A stretch of 64,000 nucleotides of DNA from Strongylocentrotus purpuratus (Eukaryota > Echinodermata > Echinoidea > Camarodonta > Strongylocentrotidae). The translations under genes and the position numbers were made by a program. The DNA is taken from NCBI RefSeq assembly GCF_000002235.5, contig NW_022145606.1:20511480-20575479 (forward strand). Reading direction: 5' to 3'. Every line of letters begins with the position of its first letter. Within the stretch, counting starts at the first letter, position 1. Below the pieces are notes generated by a model that saw only the letters and a program-made list of their open reading frames with translations, ran no database searches and had not been told where the DNA came from. Below, piece after piece: positions 1-12,053 of the stretch.

Positions 1-70
1 ACCAGGGCCAGCCAGTGAATTTGCCCTGCTCCAGGGTGTTGCTCAAATTTTTGGATGGCCTTATGCTTAA

Positions 71-1591
71 AGGGCAAGTCCACTCCAAATAGAACTAACT
101 CGCAATAGAAACAGAAAAATCAGACAAACCAATCAAAAAAGGTTTGAGCAAAATCGGATAACTTAGAAGAAAGTGATGATTTTATGAAAAAGTATGTAAA
201 ACTATGAAACAATGAGAATCACAACATAAATTGCCAATATGGTTTAGTCTGTTACGTCATGTTTTCACTATTTATCAATTGCTTTTAATCCCATTAATTT
301 CCCTTTTTATCCCTCTTATCTTGTTTTCCCCATGCCTTTGATAAGGCTATATGATTTGTATCATATTGCGTGCTTGACATTTCACAAAATCTTTGATGAA
401 CTTTGAAGAATTAATACTATTTACGGAATATTGTATATTCATATTTATTGATTTTCATATTGCTCCGGTTGTCTTTTTTTCGATCGCTGGACGTATATAG
501 CAGACGGCTATCGGCGGATTAGATGACACTTGTTAGTGAATTTGTATGTGAGATTGCTTTGCTAAATATAAAATACAAGAACATTTTCCATATCTTTAAA
601 ACTATCATTGATATCTGATAATTAAACAATTATTAAAATAAACCTACCAAACTACATAATACAATAAAATACTTGACTTAAAGTAGGGGAGTTTGTTGTG
701 GTGCACAATTGCACCCCTCTGTAAAAAAAAACGAATAGTCCATGGTGATCATGAATATTCATGTTTTTGCTTACCTCGGCAAAATGCTTGGCTATACTGA
801 ATGGAAAAATTACGGTGGGGGATTTAGATGAAATGGACATAATGAACCGATCAGAACTGATCTATGATAATTCATGCTTATTATCCGTCGTGTGCTTGAG
901 CTATAACCTTACAATCCCGTGGCAAATTGCGTCCAAAGTTGGACTTTTTTTTCACATGTGTTATATAGGCAATGGCGAGCTAGCGACCTATTTTGACCAA
1001 ATTACGGTGGGTGAACTTTCAAAAGTCAATGGGACATGAGGGTTCCAATAAAAGAGCATGTGTCAACGTACATCGGCGTGGATGTGCTTTTCGTTTAAAC
1101 AAAAAATGAATTTTTAACGATTTTGTTGTTGTTGTAAAAGTCAGTGGGCTAACATGTTAGGCTGCTGACTCTGACGATAGGGGGCGTTATCAAATGAGAC
1201 TAAACGGAGCTATATGTATATAAATAGTTTATCAAAATTCACATTTGTCATGATTAAACTGGAACAAATTACTCTATATTAGTGCATTCACATATGAACA
1301 TACTCCTATCAATCTAACTTGGATGCTAGTGTGAAGAAATAAGATTCTTAGGGATAAAATAGGAAATGTATACTATCAATATAAATAAAGTCATTAGTGG
1401 ACAGTGAGGACACGACGTCACAGACTGATGAGTGAGTTGCCAATTTGCCTTGTGATTTTCAAAGTTTTTCATGTCATTAAACATTCATAACTTTCTTATT
1501 AGTTATCAAATTTTGCTTAAACTTGTTGTATTGGTTTGTCTGATTTTTCTGCTTCTATTGAAAGTAGGTTTTTTTGGAGTGGACTTGGCCT
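71..1591. mobile_element. TTAA-flanked DNA element with long terminal inverted repeats
   Basis: The left end (AGGGCAAGTCCACTCC) is repeated inverted at the right end (GGAGTGGACTTGGCCT), and the inverted similarity continues inward for about 65 bp or more. Both sides are bounded by TTAA (67-70 and 1592-1595), the target duplication of piggyBac- and Kolobok-type elements. No transposase frame is visible, so it is probably non-autonomous. A shorter copy lies at the equivalent place in unit 2 (11343-11947), so the insertion predates that duplication. Confidence 0.75.
461..1211. mobile_element. Element nested inside the 71-1591 element
   Basis: Unit 2 runs continuously through the matching place near 11735, whereas unit 1 has about 750 extra bases. 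These start TGCTCCGG and end CGGAGCT, imperfect inverted termini, with ATAT on both sides (457-460 and 1212-1215). No convincing protein is encoded. The boundaries come from the paralogue comparison; the family is unknown. Confidence 0.5.
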
Positions 1592-1746
1592 TTAATAAAA
1601 CATGTGTTACATTTTCAGAAAAAATGTTGTCATTGTGATAATCGGGTGGGAAATTAAATGAAAAAGAAGTTTGACCTGATGGGTTTGTTACAATAATTAA
1701 AGAGGGGTCGGGGCATTGACAGGGATAGTGGCAAATAATTGACAAA

Positions 1747-1860
1747 CGGAGAGAGGAGATAAAGAGAGAGAGAAGGAGAGAAGGAATAAATAGAGGGATA
1801 AAGAGAGAGAGAGACAGAGAGAGGGAGAGAAAGAGCGAGGGAGAGAGAGAAAGAGAGAGA

Positions 1861-1896
<36 letters not shown>

Positions 1897-1897
1897 A
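1747..1897 (+). repeat. GA-rich microsatellite of unit 1
   Basis: About 150 bp of imperfect (GA)n with GGGA and AAAGA interruptions. Comparable tracts sit in the corresponding place at 12054-12194, and in the B-type region at 48773-48917 and 53263-53600. Apparent Ser/Leu-rich frames on the opposite strand are products of the repeat. Confidence 0.9.
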
Positions 1898-2880
1898 AGC
1901 TTCAACGAATCTTGAGAATTGCATGTATGACATTTCGCCCCCTCATTGCCTAGACACATGTACCAAACAGCACCTGTTTTTTGTATATATTTCATAACAA
2001 AATGAAGAAGCTAATGACATGACCAATATTTTAGGTTAGTAATATCTGAAAGAAGATAAGTTAGTGATCATATCAGGTGATCATGTTTTGATTGAAATGA
2101 ATGGATAAAAGTCACATATTATTTGGGACACATTAACACATTGTACATTGCAGATTTGTCTTGTTAGGTGGCTTAGCGTGTTATGTGTTAAGAAGGCACA
2201 ATGCACAACCTTCAATGATCATGAAAGAATGAATGCTGACTATACAAATGATCCATGGAAAATGAGAGAAACTCCCACAAATTGACAGTCCATCGTAACA
2301 AGACATTCTTGATTTTTAACATGCATGTGCAGAATTGCAAATAACTTTCGAGTAGAAAATTTCATTCTCAAAAAACATACGGAAGGAAATGATTAAAGGC
2401 AGCATAATTTTCTGCTTCATGTCGTTGGAGCCTGAAAGATATTAACACTACAATCTACATGTATGTCAAAGTATATGATTAAACACCTTTCTGGCTCTCA
2501 TCATACTATTCATTACTACTTATTTAAAACATGTCGATGAATATACATGCACATTATCATATACATGTACAGTTAACAATTACATTATTATCATACCCTA
2601 ACCCCTGCCTTACCAAGTTGTGTAATGGTTTAAGTACGAGGATTTAAGCAGTTGATTTGAATCTTTCTTGAGAATGTTTAGGCTTAATTTATATTTCTTT
2701 ACATATCAAAGCTTCATCTAAAAGTTTTCAAGAAAGGCGCTAATCGAACCAACTTTTTTTCATTATCATTTTACGAAAACAAAATATTATTTACAAGGGT
2801 TATGAATATTTTAGTTCTTAATTGTATGTTTTTATGAATAATCCACGTACTTTTTATAAAAGTACATGTTCATGTTTTAG

Positions 2881-2951
2881 ACACCCTCCTGGATCTGATA
2901 AAGCAGAAGATTTCTTCCTCATCATTGACCTGCAATTGACAAGAGACTCCA
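2881..2951 (+). other. Candidate 71-nt 5' exon, unit 1
   Basis: Preceded by TTTTAG and followed by GTACGT, giving an acceptor/donor pair exactly 71 bp apart. The same pair and length occur at 13212-13282 and 24686-24756. Substitutions between copies mostly change the encoded residues, so any exon is more likely untranslated than coding. Transcription is unproven. Confidence 0.4.
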
Positions 2952-5089
2952 GTACGTTCATGTACTACAGTTGTTTTTTCTATGCTCTTAAAAATTATCA
3001 TGAAGCCATTGTGTTAGTAAATTTCACCAAATCAAGCTTTAAATAGTTTTAATTTCTTGCAACAGTTATAATTTTTACCAAAACAGACGAAGGTCTGCAC
3101 CATTCCCGGTGAAAAATACTGACATAATTGTCGTTTCCTATTTACCCTCCCACCCAAGAGAAAGGGTAGTAATGACATATCAAAACCTTGTAACAATTTA
3201 AAATTTAAAATATGCAGCAACATAAATATATACACAGCAACACCATTGCCATCATCAATATATGTCTTTTAGAGAGAGAGAGAGAACCAAAACAATTTGA
3301 GATTTGTCCAATATTTGTAGTGATCCACATGACTTTTGTATAGTCTACCAAAACTCAAAAGGACATTATCATTTAAAGCCAAACTAGCAGCATCCCATCT
3401 AGCGCCATCTCATGTCAGCTGTAGCAGTATAGTCGCTATAATCGCTGCGCTGTTGGTTGTACTGGGTTACGCACTGTTGACAAGTTGACCATGATATGAC
3501 GCTGTGCAACAAACAGTACCTTAGGGCAGAAGGTTCACCTGTTCAGTGTTGCTTGAATACACCCGTCACATTGCCAAACGAACTCCACATCGACTCTAAC
3601 CCGAACGATTCTGGGCAATTGGAGTTCATATACGCCTAATATTTTGTTCAGTCTGGATACTGTCTTGTGTTGGTCTTGCTGGTTTTAATGTCCTTCTGGC
3701 AAATTAACGCCTCTTAGCTCTCCATTAATCTAGTATATAAGTCACGTGACCCATCAGATTGTAATTTGATACAGCTAGTCACGAAATATTTTAACCCTTT
3801 CAGGACAGGATTTATTTTGAGGGTTACATTGATCGCATATTGTTCTTCAAATTGGCAACAATTTTACTTTTCGTTTGTTTTGTATATTGTTAACATAGAT
3901 GAAATGTCCCATATTATAAACATATACACGGTTGAGAATCTTGTTGGAAATTTGAAGAAGAAAAAAAGGTCAATCTTAATCTGAAAACATTGAATGTGGA
4001 TTTCTCAAGGTATTGCCAATTTAAAGATTTGTTTATATATTTTGTTTTATTCCTGATATGAAAATGTTAATTATTTATAAAATGAACATATAAATCGTGT
4101 TGCAGAAGTTTTCGCCCTTTCTGGAAATATTTTTTATGAACACGATTTTTATGAACACCGATCGACTGTATGATTATCAAAATATTTACTATTAGAAATC
4201 GAAACAGAATTTTGCGTTTTCCTAACAGTTGTCATAACTCTACAGTCTTTTGGGGTGAACGAGTATGGTAAAACTGGTCACTCAAAGATTTTTACTTTTT
4301 GAGGCACATCTTGATCATTTTGAAGCGCAACTTTTGTTAAGGGCTTCAATATTGCAATATAATGACAGACACTGATAACACGTAGGGACGTGCATCTTAG
4401 ATTAAACATTGTTAAACGATGCCATTAACCCAAATAAGGCCCCTCCACGATTTTTCCGATTGCTCAGGAACGCATGTGGATTGCGCCCTGCCGCTCGCTG
4501 ACTTTTTTCTTTTGAGTCTTGCGCAACTTTTTAAAGAATTTTTTTGAGAATCGGACCTACGGTTACAAGGTCACGTGACCTTTTGTTTTTGCATGTCAGC
4601 CCAAAAATCGCTCATTTTCGTGATTTGTGTACAAAACATATGGAAAAGTTATTTTTCCAAAAAGCAGATCAAACGTGGGTTATTGGGTGTTGTTTAAACT
4701 TTTCATAGAGCCTAAGAGGCTAACGATCTTTAAACATCACTTTTTTTCTTATTTTTAGCTGCATGACCAACATTTTTCAACCGGATGCAATGTCAAAAGA
4801 TCATATTAATTTTCCGGAAGCAACAATCTATTCCAGTACGTGAGAATGTTTGTGAAGTCTGTTCTAATCACTCGCCGAACAAAAATCGACCTTGTTTAAT
4901 TTCCTTTGCGCAATCTCTTTTTTACCCCTGAGCTGTAATAGCCTTTGTCACTTATGCATGTTAAAATCTTGATATACTTCGCTAATGATATTCCTGTGGC
5001 GTTGGGTACACATTGAAATGTGAATACGAATATTGCCCTTCTGTGGACTTGACATCGTTCATTCCTGCACTACTATACGTTATCAAGGT

Positions 5090-5095
5090 GTAAGT
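5090..5095 (+). promoter_or_regulatory. Conserved splice-donor-like site, A-type flank
   Basis: GTAAGT followed by TTATC lies at the end of one of the best conserved blocks of the A-type flank and recurs at 15488 and 37051. It would pair with the acceptor just before each B-box coding exon, giving a 5' UTR intron of roughly 0.85 kb in gene 1. This is a motif match only. Confidence 0.35.
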
Positions 5096-5510
5096 TTATC
5101 ATTCTCATAGTTTGTTATAGAACCTGCAGTATAAAATTCTTACGTACAGATTACAGGTCATAATTATAAATAGGGATTACGTGAGGCCAATTAGACCTGA
5201 TAACTATCCATACATATATCTACACATTTTGTTAGCATAAGTTTGTCTACAACTACCATACAACTAGTACATAGCGACCACTAAGGTATATGCAAAGTGG
5301 ATTCCAGTCAAAGAGATGCCCTTATTTACAACGGGTGTCTGGAATGGCTAATAACCAGGGGTTATGGATAGAAACATGGATATTTCAATACAATAGTCAG
5401 CGTGTATATTTAGACCATGGAGATATTCTTATATCTCCATGTTTAGACCGTACATAAGTGCGTTATTATGTACAACTTTTGTAATTTACCTTACATCTTA
5501 TTTTGTTAAA

Positions 5511-5837
5511 GCATGGACCTATTACGGATTGACATTTATCGTTTTCTTAACGAATTCATTGTGATTGTCTCCGTCAATGTCGTCTCAATAACATGCCGTA
5601 CTTGTTTCTTCACTTTGATCTCATGAAGGCTACCGCCAAAAAGCCGGGACAGAATGAAGATAGTGATTTTGAGGTTTTTTGTATGTATGTATTTTAGAGC
5701 AAACACAACCACAAAAATAAAAAAAATAGTGTCCTCTTACCCCCCCCCCCCCCCCCGCTTATTTAGCTGCTTGCTGAGTCGTTGCTATTTTTGTATAACA
5801 AAAACCAAAAAGAAATGACCTCTCACCGATCACTCCT
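5511..5837 (+). other. Unit-1-specific proximal upstream stretch with hAT-like remnant
   Basis: No similarity to the proximal upstream region shared by genes 2, 3 and 4. It holds a run of about 16 C (5742-5757) and then, at about 5758-5822, a piece matching the interior of the hAT-like element of unit 2 (the GCTGAGTCGTTGC stretch). The B-box gene therefore has a different immediate 5' region here. Confidence 0.5.
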
Positions 5838-5934
5838 AAACTCCCCTCTTCTTCTCTCGTGCTTCCATCCTCTCTCCTTATCTTTCTCCCTTCATTTCGC
5901 CCTCTGTCTTTCCCTCCTCCATCCCTCCTACCAC
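5838..5934 (+). repeat. CT-rich tract before B-box gene 1
   Basis: Nearly pure pyrimidine stretch directly before the coding exon, equivalent to longer tracts before genes 2, 3 and 4. It would serve as the polypyrimidine tract of a 5' UTR intron. In genes 2-4 it is followed by an AG exactly 18 nt before the ATG; here that position (5935-5936) reads AA, and the nearest AG is at 5947-5948. Confidence 0.7.
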
Positions 5935-5954
5935 AATTCAATACTCAGATCAAG

Positions 5955-7766
5955 ATGGCGGCGAACTTCAGCTCTGCAGAAGACATCTGTGATAGAGAGA
6001 ACTGTCAATCATTCACAAATGTGACGTACTACGTGAATGAGAAGAAGAAGCTCTGCGATGACAGCACCTCCAAAGAGGAATGCATCGGAAAAGCTAGAAA
6101 GGGTAGGCCCAATCTGTATTGTGAGAAGCATGATGGTGAAGAAATCAAACTGTATTGTAAAACACATAATGTAGCAGTGTGTCAATTATGCGCAATGATA
6201 TATCATCAGCAACCTTGTATGCGACAGGATATAGAGGGCGCCATCTTGGATATTAGAGTAAAACTAAACATTCTAAAAGAAAAAGTAAATGACAAATTGG
6301 AGGCTTGTCGAGTTTATGGAGATCAGATTCATCAGTGTAGGAAAGACACCGACACCCATCTACAAGCTTTGAAAGATGAAGTTGATTCGGTAATCAATGA
6401 AGCGATCCAAACAGAGAAAGACAAAGAGAAGGAGGATGCTGCAGAAATCAACCAGGAGATTGATGAGAAGAATCAGAAACTTCAAGATGAGATTAAACAA
6501 ATCAATAAAAAGATGCAAAAGAACGATGAGGAGAGAGAGAAGCGACTTGAGCTAAACCATTATAATGCAGAGAAAAGACGAGAACCCATTAACAACAAAC
6601 AGCATGTTCTGCAAACAGACATTCAAAACATCGCTGAAGAGAAAGAGAAAAAGATTGGACAGTTGGAGATATCTTGGCAAGATAACACGAAAACCACAGA
6701 GACCACAATTCAGACCCTTCATACAGTTCTCAAAGATGATTCAAATGTCGTCAAAGATGGGCATCGTGTTAAAACATCAGTGGGTGATGAATTAAAGAAA
6801 CCAATGAATGAGGGTGAGGTGAAACAAATCACTGAGGCTTTATCGGTTGTGAGGTTTGTGAAGGGTGCTGGGAGAAAGAAGTATGATGGGAGAATTGATG
6901 GGTATGATGGGGAGTGGACGCTCATTGATACAATCAATGTCAGTGATAAAATCACATACCCAGCCGTTGTAGGATGCATTGATGAATACAATGTGATCAT
7001 CACAGATGAAGATAGCCTACATACTTACATGTTAGATATTGGCACTAAAAACAGTCAGAGAGTGATAACCAGTAGTGATACATCATGGGTTACCTCCTGT
7101 GAACTGCTGAATGATGACAAGGTAGTATGCGGTAAATACGGTAAAGGGTGTACGGGAGAGAGTTTGACTGGATGCATCGATGTTTATGACAGACAATGGA
7201 AGTACATCAATGACGTCACAATACCAAGAAACACGACGCGTAATGAAACAAGGGTGGATGTAGCTGTTGACCAGTATGGGATGATCATCGCAGCTGAGTT
7301 TGGTCAGTCTAAGATATACGTCATCAACCCTGCTGATGGTAAGATTATGAATACCATCACATGTAAACAGAATATAATAATGCGTGGTGTACTATCATCA
7401 GGTCACATCATTGCTCAACCCTACCCAGAAGATCACAGAGTGTTCATCATCGACAGACAGGGTGGCCAAAGGGAAATCCCCCACAGTGGTGTCATCCTGA
7501 ATGCCTGCATCGATCCAATGACAGACGACCTCTATGTCGTGACATTAGATGATGCAAGCAAGACGTGTGTGATTGATCAGGTGATGAGTGGGAGTGATAT
7601 GAAGAAGAGAAGAGTAGCATTATTCTATCTAGCAACAGAACTGGAATCACTGGAGGAAAGGGGTGGTCACCTAAGATCATCTCGGGTGATGATGACGTCA
7701 TCAGGGAAACTGATTGCTAGCGATGGAGATAACATTCTCGTGTTCAAAAACAAGTTTACCTTCTAA
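5955..7766 (+). CDS. RING-less TRIM-like protein, B-box gene 1 of the tandem array
   Basis: 603 residues in one exon. I start at the Met of MAANFSS: it is conserved in all copies, the context is strong (A at -3, G at +4), and the open frame of copy 2 begins there. The longer frame upstream is CT-tract translation. Order: Cys-rich segment (C12, C17, C34, C43); B-box (C56, H59, C68, H71, C76, C79, H84); charged coiled coil about 92-290; propeller-like C-terminus about 300-603 with short repeats reminiscent of NHL domains. No RING, signal peptide or membrane segment, so probably cytosolic. The family usually works as an oligomeric scaffold; without a RING, ligase activity is not expected. Odd points: the Cys at position 37 of the other copies is Ser here, and the B-box end reads YHQQ-PC, one residue shorter. 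Function is inferred. Confidence 0.88.
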   Translation: MAANFSSAEDICDRENCQSFTNVTYYVNEKKKLCDDSTSKEECIGKARKGRPNLYCEKHDGEEIKLYCKTHNVAVCQLCAMIYHQQPCMRQDIEGAILDIRVKLNILKEKVNDKLEACRVYGDQIHQCRKDTDTHLQALKDEVDSVINEAIQTEKDKEKEDAAEINQEIDEKNQKLQDEIKQINKKMQKNDEEREKRLELNHYNAEKRREPINNKQHVLQTDIQNIAEEKEKKIGQLEISWQDNTKTTETTIQTLHTVLKDDSNVVKDGHRVKTSVGDELKKPMNEGEVKQITEALSVVRFVKGAGRKKYDGRIDGYDGEWTLIDTINVSDKITYPAVVGCIDEYNVIITDEDSLHTYMLDIGTKNSQRVITSSDTSWVTSCELLNDDKVVCGKYGKGCTGESLTGCIDVYDRQWKYINDVTIPRNTTRNETRVDVAVDQYGMIIAAEFGQSKIYVINPADGKIMNTITCKQNIIMRGVLSSGHIIAQPYPEDHRVFIIDRQGGQREIPHSGVILNACIDPMTDDLYVVTLDDASKTCVIDQVMSGSDMKKRRVALFYLATELESLEERGGHLRSSRVMMTSSGKLIASDGDNILVFKNKFTF

Positions 7767-8759
7767 ATCAAATCCCATGTGAATACAATTTCCATGTTCA
7801 ATACGTATACCCATGCATGACATACATACATGATATCTACAGAATATTATCTTGATGTACTCATTTCGCTTCAATCTTTACAGACTAGTAAACCCTCATT
7901 TGATCATGGTTCCAACATGTTAAGTTCCTAATATAGGATAACATGATGTCATCACTAGCATCTAAATAATTACATGCATATCTCTATTGTGTCTTATAAC
8001 ATGTACATACATAAACAGGATAAACACTTTCCACGTGTATAAATGAATCGTTATCGTTTCTTTAATGCAAGGAAAGTATAGCAATACATGTATTGTGTGC
8101 ACACAAACAAATTATATGGCTATCACCACTAGCATCACAATAATTACATGTAAATCTAAATATGTTTGTTATTACGTGTAACTAAATATGATTATGTAAT
8201 ATACAGGATATACAATTGTCCCATTAATAAGTAAATTGTTGTAATCATTTCTTTTTTTATAAGAAAGGTGTAGCAATACAGTCATGTATTTGCATATAAA
8301 GTGCAATTACCGTTGCCATAACCAGGTTCTAGCCAGGTTTGTGCAAATAGAATACAACAAGCAAGAGGAAATACAAAAATGCAAAAATGGAATTAAAATC
8401 ATAGTGACATTTATTGAAATACTTTAATAATGTAATATGATACAGAATTTCCTGAACTGCCAAGATATTATTTCTAAGACGTTTGCTCGTGACATATGTT
8501 AATTCGTGCATTATACAAAGATTAAAGAAGATTAAAACTTAGACATTTTGAATTTTTCTCTGTTACATGTTGATATAGTTCATTGAGTTCTGCTTAGGGC
8601 AGTCCGCACAGGAGAGCCCTCTTTAATTATATTTCTATCCCACTCGATATTTTCGCCTTCATCTTCGTTATGACTTATGATCCGTCACCTATCAGCTGAA
8701 AATTGGAATAAAATAAATGTTACCAAATAAAAGAAAAAGGTTGCATAACCTTTCTATTT
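7767..8759 (+). other. 3' flank of gene 1
   Basis: Collinear with 44290-45350 downstream of gene 3, so it belongs to the duplication unit. A weak poly(A)-signal variant TATAAA (8038-8043) lies where gene 3 has AATAAA. No gene or element is recognised. Confidence 0.45.
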
Positions 8760-11230
8760 ATCAATAAACTATTCATATCACATCAGATAACTGCATTCTA
8801 AAGAGTATTTTATTTTGTAAGATTTAATTTGTTTTCTTGTTCCTGTTTTTTCATAGTTTTGCGATTAAGAGATAGGTTAATATATTATTATGTACATTTA
8901 CTTTTTTGTATGGACATATATTACGACGATGAAGGAAAATGTACCCATTGCTTAAAATACTACATGTACATGTATATCATCCGTTTAGAGCCAGCAAGGA
9001 GTAAACTCTGAGTATATACTATGTTACTGTACTTTATGGCTCAGCTTAAAAGTTATTTATCGTTTTTTCAGCTAGAGAATTCAAATCATATGTGTTTTAT
9101 AGTCATGATTTAACTAGATATATAAAGTGTTACGATTGTTGGGGGAGGGGTAGCAGGCCAAAACACTTTCAACCAATCCTACTTCTGAGAAAAATTAAAT
9201 GATACATCTTGTGTCTTATCAATATCTTTAACAAACCCTTGGAGATAATATGCTTTAGATTGCATGCCATTGTAATCTATCATGCAAGAATATGCATTTT
9301 AAATATGCTCAGAACATGTAAACATGTATATAGCTGTATAATACTCAGTATTTGTAACATTTAAATTTGTTATTTTATGAATGTTCTACGTGTATGGCAT
9401 TTGTTGTTATGTTTGAGTAGTTTCATAGAAGCGATGCTAAAATAATGCAGAAAGTTGCACAGTTTTGTTTTTGAAAATACTCACAACTTGAAAACAGCTG
9501 TATTACACTGAGTTTTTATGTATATATGATTCAATTTGTTGAATTTGTAAATTTGCTATGAGGCATGTTGATATAAATGAATCAAACAAGCTTACTTGGT
9601 AGCATGTCTGAGTAAAATAACAACTAATGAGGTTGCAAAGTCTCCTTATCCCTATTTACATTACAAGTACGCTCACGATTTGTACATAGATGTATAGTAA
9701 CAAGTATGTGTACGATTCAATACTATGGATTTCATAACGTTGCAGTGGAACATTTAAACCTTTGATATGTAATTTTTGAAAGGCAAATGATACAATATTA
9801 GATAAGTTGCATACTTTTGTCAACAAATACACTCATAACATGTAAATAGCTGCATATAATATTATTGTTGGGGCAACTTTCGTTTTTTTTTTCCATTCTG
9901 CTATGAGATATGTTGATATGTTGATATGTGTATCTAACAGGTATTTTCCATTATAATGATTAACATAACAATCAAATGGGCTGCAAAGTCTTGTTATTTG
10001 TTACGAAATCATTTACATTACAAGTATGCTCCTAACATGTACGTATCATTATAACACCGAGTATTTGTATGATTAGCATTTGTTGTTTATATCGGTTTCT
10101 TATGATATATCTTAATCTTTGTCTGCAGTTTTATAAAAGCGATGCTATAAAAATGAAATAAAAAAAAGTAGCAGTTTCGTTATATGTAACACACACACAC
10201 CGTGTAAATAGCTGCATAATACTAAGTTTCTGCAACATTATATTTTGTTAACTTTTAATTTGTTATGAGATATGTTAATATATATATCCAAGAAGAAGCA
10301 TATATGTTAGGTTGAATAATATAACAATTAAATAGGGCGAAGTTTCATTATCTATCAAGAAAGTATGTACATTACAGAAACGCTTATATTACGTTCAAAT
10401 CAGCATCATGTCAAGTACATGTACATTTTGATATTGTTGATTGTATAATTTCGCTATGGGAAATATCATTATTTGATATGTAGTTCAATAGAACAGATAC
10501 AATAATCAAAATACTACACGTTAACAGTTTGTCAGACATGTAACACAATCATCTCATCTATATTATACTGATTATGATTCATTTGTGTATTTGCTTCGAT
10601 GCATGTTGTAACATACATTTAGCTATCAAACAAAAATTACACAAATAATATACATATTCTGCAAGTTAATGAAGATGATGAGGATGATGGCTTTAATACA
10701 ACGTTTTTTTATAGCGATAGTAAGCTAACAACATGTATTAATAACTTATTCACATTATATGTATGCTCAAAAAATGTACGTAGCAGCATAATTCAAAGCA
10801 TTTGTAAGGTTCAAGAGTTGATTGTTAACTACTATATAACATATTTTGATCTGTATTGTCTAGGTTGATGGCTATAAGTTGTAGTGTTGTTTTTTCTTTC
10901 ATCTTACTCACTCACAGTATGAAGATCACTGTATTTTAAAGTATGTCAGTCCACACACTACTACTCGCAACCAATACTCTCCTTTGCTAGTTAAAATGTA
11001 ATTGTTGTTTGCTTTGTTATGTTTCATGTTGTTTATTTTGTTCGGGGGAGGGGTATTCATCTGTTATTCTATGTACAATATAATTTGTATTAGTGCATGA
11101 TTTTATCTCGTGTTTGTCATTTGGTTTATTTGATATTTTTAATCTGTGGTAGATAAATAAAAATGAACATGCTATATCATTGAAATAATGTGCATAGTTT
11201 TGTTATCTATCAGTAGACCATTCATAATGG
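8760..11230 (+). repeat. Degenerate ~180-bp tandem array, unit 1
   Basis: A recurring core (roughly GCTCA..ACATGTA..TAGCTGCATAATAC..AGTATTTGTAA, then a TTGTTGATTTT-like block and TATGAGATATGTTGATAT) appears near 9300, 9476, 9662, 9835, 10022, 10195, 10375, 10545 and 10745. Spacing is about 170-200 bp, with alternating variants that suggest a dimer of about 360 bp. Monomers are highly diverged and AT-rich. The same array follows each B-box gene (21835-23165, 45350-48130, 62090-63590). Confidence 0.7.
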
Positions 11231-11342
11231 CAAAGTTGTAAAGGTTGCTGGTTCAAAATACTGTTGTGCTAAAAAATAGCGTGGTGATCACACCCGGGCC
11301 AACCATTGCGTTGTTCAAATTATTTGTTGACCTTATGCTTAA

Positions 11343-11947
11343 AGGGCAAGTCTACTCCAAATATAACTAACGTTCAATAGAAGCAGACAAATCAGACAAA
11401 CCAATCAAAAAATCAAAAACGGTTTGAGCAAAAATTGGATAACTAATAAGAGAGTTATGATTTTTTGAAAATTATGTAAAACTATGGAACAATGAGAATC
11501 ACAACACAAATTGCCAACATGGTTTAGTCTGTGACGTCATGTTTTCACTATTTATCAATTGCTTTTAATCCTATTAATTTCCCTTTGTATCCTTCAAAAC
11601 TTGATGAACCCCATGCCTTTGATAAGAATATATGATTTGTATCATATTGCGTGCTTGACATTTCACAGAATTTGTTATGAACTTTGAAGAGTTGATATTA
11701 TTTTCTGAATATTGTATATTATTAATTATTGATTTTGACATAAAACTCTTATCAAAATTTACATTTGGCATGATTATACTGGACAAAATTACTCTATATT
11801 ATTGCATGCACACACAAACATATCATTATCAATTTAACTTGGATGCTGGTGGGTAGAAATACGATTCTTAGAAGAAAAGTTATCCAATTTTGCTCAAACT
11901 TTTTTTGATTGGTTTGTCTGATTGTTCTGCTTCTATTGATAGTAGGG
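11343..11947. mobile_element. Unit 2 copy of the TTAA-flanked element
   Basis: Matches the left end of the 71-1591 element after TTAA (11339-11342) and includes most of the inverted right arm (11880-11947). The last ~30 bp of the right terminus are missing. It lacks the nested 750-bp insertion seen in unit 1, which dates that insertion after the unit duplication. Confidence 0.7.
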
Positions 11948-12053
11948 TCGGATTAGAAATTAATTGAAAAAGAAGTTTGACATGATGGGTTTGTTACAAT
12001 ATTTAAAGAGGGGGTCGGGGCATTGACAGGGATAGTGTTAAATAATTGACATA

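Larger units (their letters stand above)
1898..5510 (+). other. A-type 5' flank of B-box gene 1
   Basis: A non-coding-looking flank collinear with 12195-15822 and with 23191-25797 plus 35197-37371. Conserved blocks include 2071-2200, the 71-bp exon-like block, 3390-3720, 4325-4425, 4766-4990 and 5271-5510. Similarity to the other units stops at the same TTTTGTTAA (about 5503-5511) in all three. Bases 4424-4694 are specific to this unit and contain a perfect 16-bp palindrome, AAGGTCACGTGACCTT (4567-4582). Small frames here are not preserved between units. Confidence 0.65.
1..11270 (+). repeat. Tandem duplication unit 1
   Basis: First of four paralogous blocks. Landmarks recur in the same order in unit 2: the boundary block (1-60 here, about 11290 in unit 2), a TTAA-flanked element, a GA tract, a 71-bp exon-like block (2881 and 13212), a block near 3390 and 13745, a donor-like site (5090 and 15488), the B-box gene, and the 180-bp array. 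Alignment was by eye, so edges are approximate. Confidence 0.8.

Noticed and set aside
1654-1995. Long Ser/Leu-rich open frames on the - strand (also 42254-42442, 49199-49677, 53234-53607)
   Set aside because: These are translations of GA/CT microsatellites and appear in several frames at once.
2822-3046. Protein-coding gene covering the 71-bp block
   Set aside because: The open frame is not maintained in units 2 and 3; only the splice-like borders are conserved.
5859-5954. N-terminal extension of gene 1 upstream of MAANFSS
   Set aside because: It encodes only Pro/Leu/Ser from the CT tract, is not conserved in the other copies, and copy 2 opens exactly at MAANFSS.
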